Shown: positions 5,500 to 10,213 of the stretch, in pieces
Numbering within the stretch: position 1 is the first letter of the stretch
Layout of the letters: the number at the start of each line of letters is the position of its first letter
Origin: CFX5 sp964568485
Lineage (GTDB): Bacteria > Chloroflexota > Anaerolineae > Caldilineales > Caldilineaceae
Length of the DNA: 10,213 bases
Assembly: GCA_964568485.1 (NCBI GenBank)
Contig: CAZMRA010000183.1
Span: 1-10,213, forward strand
Reading direction: 5' to 3'
The notes under the pieces: generated by a model
Told to the model about the DNA's origin: nothing
The model's input: only the letters and a program-made list of their open reading frames with translations
Database searches by the model: none
Translations under genes and position numbers: made by a program

Positions 5500-6084
5500 T
5501 TGGCAATTCAACGTAGCAAACTGCGCCCCCATACGCGCGCCATTCCGCTGTATGGTTTTGCCCCAGAGGCTGGGGATGTGCGTTTGCGTCAAGCCCAACA
5601 AGCCGGCATCAACCAAACATTCACCCGATCTGCATTGCTGCAGGCATGGCCCACGTTGCTCCAGCAAGCCTTGCACCTACCGATCCACTATCCCGCCGGG
5701 TGGGATGCACCATTGAGCTCGGAGGCACTGGCTGGCATTCAAGCATTCAATCAGGGTGATTATTTCGCACAACATGAGCATTTTGAGCACGCTTGGTTGG
5801 CGGAACCTCGGTCTATCCGCGAACTCTATCAGGGTATTTTGCAGATCGGCGTCGCCTTTTACCAGATCGAGCGCGGGAATTGGGCTGGGGCGCTAAAGAT
5901 GTTCCGCCGCGGTTTGCCCAAATTGCGCATACTGCCGCCCATCTGCCAAGGGATTCGTTTGGAGCAGCTACGCACTGCCGCCGAACAGATCCATAGCGAG
6001 ATCAGCCACTTGGGGCCCGACCGGCTGGCTGAATTCGATCAACGCCGTTTCCCTCAGATCGAACTGGTTGCGCCCACAGGCTGA
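5500..6084 (+). CDS. DUF309 domain protein with C-terminal half of a receiver-like domain
   Basis: The frame is open from 5479; the first usable start after the preceding stop is TTG 5500, giving 194 residues, but this start has no good ribosome binding site and is probably not genuine. Residues 1-58 complete the receiver fold begun upstream: IQRSKLRPHTRAIPLYGF as helix and strand 4, then AQQAGINQTFTRSALLQAWP, where the usual Lys-Pro after strand 5 is missing. From about 73 to 165 lies DUF309, with its signature FNQGDYF..HEHFEHAWL (83-100), LYQGILQIGVAFY (109-121) and RGNWAGA (125-131). DUF309 is an all-helical domain of unknown function with conserved HE and RGN motifs. The gene is 53 bp ahead of an M20 amidohydrolase. 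Domain identification is strong; function is unknown. Confidence 0.75.
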   Translation: MAIQRSKLRPHTRAIPLYGFAPEAGDVRLRQAQQAGINQTFTRSALLQAWPTLLQQALHLPIHYPAGWDAPLSSEALAGIQAFNQGDYFAQHEHFEHAWLAEPRSIRELYQGILQIGVAFYQIERGNWAGALKMFRRGLPKLRILPPICQGIRLEQLRTAAEQIHSEISHLGPDRLAEFDQRRFPQIELVAPTG

Positions 6085-6137
6085 CGCACATACTGACGGC
6101 AAATCCATCCTTTTCTTCACATACATAGGAGTGACTG

Positions 6138-7304
6138 ATGTTAGAACAAGCAAAGGCCATTCGCGAACAACTCATCGCTTGGCGGCGAGACTTTCATATG
6201 CACCCAGAGTTGGGTTTTGAAGAGCAGCGCACTGCGCGCGTGGTCGCCGATACGCTAGCCGATCTGGGGCTAGAGGTCCAGACTGGCGTGGGCAAAACCG
6301 GTGTGGTGGCACTGATCGGCGAAGGTTCGCCCGCGATCGGTATTCGCGCCGATATGGACGCCCTGCCCATCCATGAAGAGAATGATGTGCCTTACGCCTC
6401 GCAGACGCCAGGTTTGATGCACGCGTGCGGCCATGATGGCCATACAGCCATGTTGCTGGGCGTGGCGAAATTGTTAAGCGAAATGCCCGACCGCCCGGCC
6501 GGCCAAGTACGGCTGTTGTTCCAGCCCAGCGAAGAACGTTCGGATGGCGAGAACAAGTCCGGTGGTCTGCGCATGGTGGAAGAAGGGGCTTTGGATGGAC
6601 TCGACGCCGTGATCGCCTTGCATGTGGCCAGCGACAAACCCGCCGGTAAGATCCAGATTGCGCCGGGGTATATCACCGCGGCGGAGGATTCATTCTTTAT
6701 CACCTTGACCGGCACTGGGGGCCATGGGGCCTATCCCCACCAAGGCACGGACCCGACCTTTATCCTCGCCCAGGTGATCAACGCCATCCAAGGCATTCGC
6801 TCGCGGCGCATCGACCCGACCAAAGCCGCGACCATCTCCATCGGCACCATCCATGCGGGCACGGTGACCAATGTCATCCCCAGCAAAGTCGAGATCAGCG
6901 GCACGATCCGCACCTATGATGAAGCGACGCGGGCCCGTATCAAGCAGGAATTGGCGCAAGCGCTCGAAGTCGCCCGGGCTTTGGGCGGTGATTTCACCCT
7001 GCAATTAAAGTCGGGGTATCCCGCTACGCTCAATGACGAAGCCGTTGCCAACCTGATCAAAGAGACCGCCACCGATCTGCTGGGAAGTGATGGTTTGTTG
7101 CCGGCCACAGCTGGCATGGGCGCCGAGGATTTCAGCTTCATGACGCAAAAAGTGCCCGGGGCCATGTTCAACCTGGGGGCAAAATTCGACGACAAGAGCC
7201 GCCCGCATCACACGCCTGTTTTTGACATCAGCGAAGATGCGTTGCCTGTTGGCACGGCAATGTTGGCAGAAGCCACCTTGCGTCTGTTGCGCCAATATGC
7301 CTAA
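6138..7304 (+). CDS. M20-family amidohydrolase (N-acyl-amino-acid / hippurate hydrolase type)
   Basis: This is a full-length 388-residue cytoplasmic metallo-amidohydrolase of the M20D group, which cleaves N-acyl or N-aroyl amino acids such as hippurate or IAA conjugates. It opens with WRRDFHMHPELGFEE (15-29), then GIRADMDALPI (68-78). The metal site includes HACGHDGHTAM (95-105, Cys97 and His99), QPSEE (129-133, glutamate ligand), His162 and the late His358 in HHTPVFD. The dimerisation domain carries GTGGHGAYPHQGTDP (192-206) and NVIPSKVEISGTIRTYDE (245-262). MGAEDFSF (327-334) is also typical. ATG 6138 follows AGGAG by six bases, a clear start. It lies between the DUF309 gene (53 bp) and a sugar-acid-type dehydrogenase gene (68 bp). 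The exact acyl and amino acid preference cannot be read from sequence. Confidence 0.95.
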   Translation: MLEQAKAIREQLIAWRRDFHMHPELGFEEQRTARVVADTLADLGLEVQTGVGKTGVVALIGEGSPAIGIRADMDALPIHEENDVPYASQTPGLMHACGHDGHTAMLLGVAKLLSEMPDRPAGQVRLLFQPSEERSDGENKSGGLRMVEEGALDGLDAVIALHVASDKPAGKIQIAPGYITAAEDSFFITLTGTGGHGAYPHQGTDPTFILAQVINAIQGIRSRRIDPTKAATISIGTIHAGTVTNVIPSKVEISGTIRTYDEATRARIKQELAQALEVARALGGDFTLQLKSGYPATLNDEAVANLIKETATDLLGSDGLLPATAGMGAEDFSFMTQKVPGAMFNLGAKFDDKSRPHHTPVFDISEDALPVGTAMLAEATLRLLRQYA

Positions 7305-7307
7305 AAT
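7278..7307 (+). promoter_or_regulatory. Possible internal promoter before the dehydrogenase gene
   Basis: TTGCGT (7278-7283) and TAAAAT (7302-7307) are 18 bp apart, and the -10 element contains the amidohydrolase stop codon. It could give the dehydrogenase and Fe-S protein their own transcript. The match is moderate and could be chance. Confidence 0.28.
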
Positions 7308-7351
7308 AATGCTACCGTTCAAACCGTAGTCATCCAGGCAGATCAAGCTAA

Positions 7352-7364
7352 CTTTCATAGAAAG
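7352..7364 (+). promoter_or_regulatory. Small hairpin overlapping the dehydrogenase ribosome binding site
   Basis: CTTTC-ATA-GAAAG forms a 5-bp stem whose right arm runs into the purine-rich AAAGGGTGGGGG just before ATG 7373. It could partly hide the ribosome binding site. The stem is short, so the effect may be small. Confidence 0.25.
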
Positions 7365-7372
7365 GGTGGGGG

Positions 7373-8281
7373 ATGAGTAAGCTCAAAGTCGTCGTCACCG
7401 GTGCGGCTGGAAAGGTGGCGGGCCAAGTGTTGCCGGCCCTGAGCGAACGGTATGACCTGGTCCTACTCGATGTACGCACCACCAACCGCGCAGGTGAAAC
7501 GGTGCCCGGTATTCAGATCGCCGATTTGGTGGATCGAGATCGCAACCAATATCGCCATCATTTCCGGGGTGCCGATGCGATTGTCCACTTTGGCTTTGTG
7601 GGTAATTCCAATCCACAAGCGGGCAATGATTCGGATGCGCGTTTCGCCAGCGAATTTGCCAATGTGCAGATGGCTTATAATATTTATCAGACCGCGCTCG
7701 AAGAAAATGTGCGGCGGGTGGTGGTGGCGAGTTCCAACCATGCCGCGGATTTCTATGAATCGTTGATCCTCGATGGCAAAATGGATGTAGTAGATCCTAA
7801 TGGTCGTGCCCTGTCGGATAACTATTATGGCTGGGCCAAAGAGGTATACGAACATCTCGGCTTTGTGTTTGCCGCCGGTCAACAGGCGCGGCCTGTCTTT
7901 TCATTTGATGCTGGCGCAAATCCGCCGGTTGGTCGCCAGCTCGAAGTTGTGCAGATCCGCATTGGGGGGCCACGCGAGACCGATGTTGCCGCCTGCAAGC
8001 TGGGTGATCTCCGCTGCGTGCGCCGGGCCTTGGCCGTCTACATCAGCGACCGCGATCTGCAGCAACTCTTTGTCAAGAGCATCGAAGCGCCGGATATTCG
8101 TAACGAACACGGTATTCCGTTCCAGATCTTTTATGGCATCAGTGGCAACTCCCACGGCTTCTGGAGTATTGCCAATGCTCGCCAAGTGATCGGCTATCAG
8201 CCCGAAGATAACAGTGAAATCCGCTTCCGCCACCTGATTCAACAACACCTGGATGCGGCAGAAAAAGCAACCTCCGACTGA
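7373..8281 (+). CDS. NAD(P)-dependent short-chain dehydrogenase/epimerase, uronate-dehydrogenase-like
   Basis: This is a 302-residue cytoplasmic extended-SDR enzyme. The N-terminal nucleotide-binding motif TGAAGKVAG is at 9-17, an acidic LLDVR follows strand 2 (suggesting NAD preference), and DLVDRD is at 51-56. NVQMAYNIYQTALEENV (97-113) and VVVASSNHAADFY (116-128) resemble uronate dehydrogenases, with the catalytic Ser in the 120-121 pair. Tyr152 and Lys156 form YxxxK in NYYGWAKEVYE. The later VYISDRDLQQL and NSHGFWSIANARQVIGY are also of that type. Uronate dehydrogenase oxidises hexuronic acids to aldarolactones with NAD+; residues 168-190 differ from the well-known enzymes, so substrate may too. 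ATG 7373 has a purine-rich ribosome binding site. An Fe-S membrane protein gene follows 18 nt downstream in the same reading frame. Confidence 0.88.
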   Translation: MSKLKVVVTGAAGKVAGQVLPALSERYDLVLLDVRTTNRAGETVPGIQIADLVDRDRNQYRHHFRGADAIVHFGFVGNSNPQAGNDSDARFASEFANVQMAYNIYQTALEENVRRVVVASSNHAADFYESLILDGKMDVVDPNGRALSDNYYGWAKEVYEHLGFVFAAGQQARPVFSFDAGANPPVGRQLEVVQIRIGGPRETDVAACKLGDLRCVRRALAVYISDRDLQQLFVKSIEAPDIRNEHGIPFQIFYGISGNSHGFWSIANARQVIGYQPEDNSEIRFRHLIQQHLDAAEKATSD

Positions 8282-8299
8282 TCCAGCGAGACAAGTCTC

Positions 8300-10213
8300 A
8301 TGCTGAGCAATTCTGAAAAAATCCTTTTTGTTATCTGTGTTATCGGCTCATTGGCCTATTCGTATACCTCGTGGCGTAACATCCACCTGATGATTCGCCG
8401 CGGCAGCGGTGAATTCCCCAGCGCCCACGATCGCTGGGAGCGTTTGATCCGAGCCGCAAAAACTTGGCTCACGCTCAAACCCACCTGGAAGATTCGCCCG
8501 GTGAGCAGTCTGTTTCATGCGCTGATTGCCTGGGGTTTCACCTTCTACTTCTTGGTCAACGCCGGGGATGTATTGCAAGGTTATTTCCCCATTCGCTTTT
8601 TGGGCGAGGGCCCCATCGGCATGCTCTATCGCTTCCTGGCGGATGTACTGACCATGGGCGTTTTGGTGGGGATGATCTATTTTCTGATCCGCCGCTTTGT
8701 GCTGGAAAGCCCAGCCTTGAGCTATCACGAGAATGTCAAGTTGATCGATGCGGTCGCGGATGGCGCGATCCGCCGTGATTCGTTGATTGTCGGCTGGTTC
8801 ATTCTATTGCATGTTGGCTTTCGGCTGTTGGGCGAGAGTTTTCATGTAGCCGAAATGGGCGGTGATTGGGGCCAACCCTTTGCTCATCTCCTTAGCCAGG
8901 CGTGGGCTGACTGGCCACCCGCGGTATTGGAAGCGGGGCGGCACCTCGGTTGGTGGGGTGCCCTGGGGTTGATTCTGCTCTTCATCCCCTACTTCCCATA
9001 CACCAAGCATTTCCACCTGATCATGTCGGGCATCAATTTCCTGAGCAAGCCGCAGCGCACGTCGTTGGGCGCGGTGGAACCCGAGAACTTTGCTGATGAA
9101 GATCGGGAAATCTTCGGTGTGGCCAAGATCGAGGAACTGCCCTGGACCCACTTGGTGGATGCCTATGCCTGCATCATGTGCAACCGCTGCCAGGATGTCT
9201 GCCCGGCGTACTTGACCGGCAAAGAGCTATCGCCTTCCGCGTTGGAGGTCAATAAACGCTATTATCTGAACCAAAATCTTGACGAACTGGCTGCGGGGGC
9301 CACGTCGGAGCTCAATCTACTGGATTATGCGATTAGCGAATCCGCAGTGTGGGCCTGTACCGCCTGCGGCGCCTGCATCGACATCTGTCCGGTTGGCAAC
9401 GAGCCGATGTTCGACATTATCTATTTGCGACGGCGCCAAGTGCTGACTGAGAATGAATTCCCGCGCCAGTTGCAGACCGCCTTCCGCGGCATTGAGCGCA
9501 ACGGCAATCCCTGGAACCAGAGCGCCCGCGACCGCCTCAAATGGGCGCAAGGCATGGACGTGCCCACTGTGGATGAAAAGCCCGACCCCGAGATCCTCTG
9601 GTGGGTGGGTTGTGCCCCAGCCTATGACCCGCGGGCCCAAGATGTGGCGCGTGCCTTCGCCACCGTCTTGCAGGCGGCCGGCGTTGATTATGCCGTGCTT
9701 GGCGAGTCCGAAGTCTGCACGGGCGATGCAGCCCGGCGGGCGGGCAATGAGTACCTCTTTTACGAGATGGCCAAAGCCAACATAGAAACGCTGGACCCGA
9801 TCATGCACTCGGGCAAGCCCAAGCGGATCGTCACCACCTGCCCGCACTGTTTCCATACCCTCGGCAAGGAATACGGCCAATGTGGCGGCCACTACGAGGT
9901 GATTCACCATACGCAGCTGCTGGCCGAATTGACCGCAGCCAAGCGGATCAGCGTGCAGGCTGGCGATGCGGGTGATCTGATCACCTTCCACGATCCCTGT
10001 TATCTCGGCCGACACAACGGGATCATCCAAGAGCCACGCGCCGTGTTGGGCGAGGTGGCTGGCTTGACCATCGAGATGCCGCGCCACGGCAAAGGATCAT
10101 TCTGTTGCGGCGCAGGCGGCGCGCAGATGTGGAAGGAAGAAGAGCACGGTAGCAAAGCGGTCAATCGCGAGCGGATCGACGAAGCAACTGCCACCGGCGC
10201 CAAGACCGTGGCG
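8300..10213 (+). CDS. Membrane heme-b / iron-sulfur oxidoreductase (ETF-linked, HdrD/CCG-domain type), 3' end outside window
   Basis: The frame is open for 638 codons from ATG 8300 to the window end. Residues 1-245 form a NarI-like membrane domain with hydrophobic segments near 8-24, 68-90, 110-132, 160-180 and 217-235, and possible heme ligands among His29, His73, His171, His182 and His237. A ferredoxin-like domain has two full [4Fe-4S] motifs: Cys291/294/297/301 and Cys353/356/359/363. Next is the first CCG domain: Cys438, then Cys473 in CTGDAARR (CTG instead of CCG), then CPHC at 514-517. A second begins at Cys567, with CCG at 602-604. This is the layout of membrane Fe-S oxidoreductases thought to pass electrons from ETF, and so from acyl-CoA oxidation, to menaquinone. 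No etfAB lies in the window. It follows the dehydrogenase by 18 nt with a weak ribosome binding site. The fold is secure, the electron donor inferred. Confidence 0.92.
   Translation, partial: MLSNSEKILFVICVIGSLAYSYTSWRNIHLMIRRGSGEFPSAHDRWERLIRAAKTWLTLKPTWKIRPVSSLFHALIAWGFTFYFLVNAGDVLQGYFPIRFLGEGPIGMLYRFLADVLTMGVLVGMIYFLIRRFVLESPALSYHENVKLIDAVADGAIRRDSLIVGWFILLHVGFRLLGESFHVAEMGGDWGQPFAHLLSQAWADWPPAVLEAGRHLGWWGALGLILLFIPYFPYTKHFHLIMSGINFLSKPQRTSLGAVEPENFADEDREIFGVAKIEELPWTHLVDAYACIMCNRCQDVCPAYLTGKELSPSALEVNKRYYLNQNLDELAAGATSELNLLDYAISESAVWACTACGACIDICPVGNEPMFDIIYLRRRQVLTENEFPRQLQTAFRGIERNGNPWNQSARDRLKWAQGMDVPTVDEKPDPEILWWVGCAPAYDPRAQDVARAFATVLQAAGVDYAVLGESEVCTGDAARRAGNEYLFYEMAKANIETLDPIMHSGKPKRIVTTCPHCFHTLGKEYGQCGGHYEVIHHTQLLAELTAAKRISVQAGDAGDLITFHDPCYLGRHNGIIQEPRAVLGEVAGLTIEMPRHGKGSFCCGAGGAQMWKEEEHGSKAVNRERIDEATATGAKTVA

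Noticed and set aside
8288..8299. Inverted repeat GAGAC-AA-GTCTC just before the Fe-S gene
   Set aside because: The stem is only five pairs around two bases, too tight to form a hairpin, and it is likely chance within the 18-nt gap.
9317..10087. Long minus-strand open frame (256 codons) opposite the Fe-S oxidoreductase
   Set aside because: It lies wholly antisense to a clearly real gene with all its cysteine motifs. GC-biased third positions suppress stops on the other strand, and the translation resembles no protein family.
1..10213. Search for tRNA, rRNA, CRISPR repeats, transposase genes and phage or defence genes
   Set aside because: None was recognised by reading both strands; the window looks like ordinary chromosomal backbone with metabolic and transport genes.

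Overview
The window is ordinary bacterial chromosome, mid-GC with AT-richer intergenic gaps, tightly packed. It holds nine protein-coding loci, two of them cut by the window ends. I see no rRNA, tRNA, CRISPR array, insertion sequence or phage gene. The gene mix fits Chloroflexota best: a DUF309 protein with a receiver-like N-terminus, a YuiD-type divergent PAP2 protein, a BchE-like B12/radical-SAM enzyme, a Tat-lipoprotein intradiol dioxygenase, and a heme-b/Fe-S oxidoreductase of the ETF-linked type. That assignment is inference from gene content, with no phylogenetic marker behind it.

Left part (1-2764): the 3' end of an ABC exporter gene is followed after 52 nt by a Bcr/CflA-type MFS drug-efflux gene, both on the plus strand and perhaps co-transcribed. 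The MFS gene runs tail-to-tail into a minus-strand gene for an exported, membrane-anchored intradiol-type dioxygenase; the two stop codons overlap. The dioxygenase gene has a strong ribosome binding site and a 12-bp palindrome just upstream. A clear intrinsic terminator at 2698-2736 closes the next minus-strand gene.

Middle part (2765-5252): a minus-strand B12-binding-fold radical SAM protein has its own plausible promoter. Next comes a minus-strand pair, xseB followed by a divergent PAP2 membrane protein, with only 5 nt between them. A divergent control region (5110-5252) carries promoters facing both ways and several inverted-repeat half-sites.

Right part (5253-10213): a plus-strand series without visible terminators. 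It begins with a degenerate receiver-like domain and a DUF309 domain that look like one protein split by a +1 frame change at 5479-5489. Then follow an M20-family amidohydrolase, a uronate-dehydrogenase-like short-chain dehydrogenase, and, 18 nt further on, a large heme-b/ferredoxin/CCG-domain membrane oxidoreductase that runs off the right edge. The last three could be a catabolic unit feeding electrons into the quinone pool, but the sequence does not name a substrate.

I found no convincing new multi-gene system. The items most worth a second look are the frameshifted receiver-DUF309 gene, the surface-anchored dioxygenase with its upstream palindrome, the radical SAM enzyme that has no obvious pathway partners, and the membrane Fe-S protein located beside hydrolase and dehydrogenase genes.
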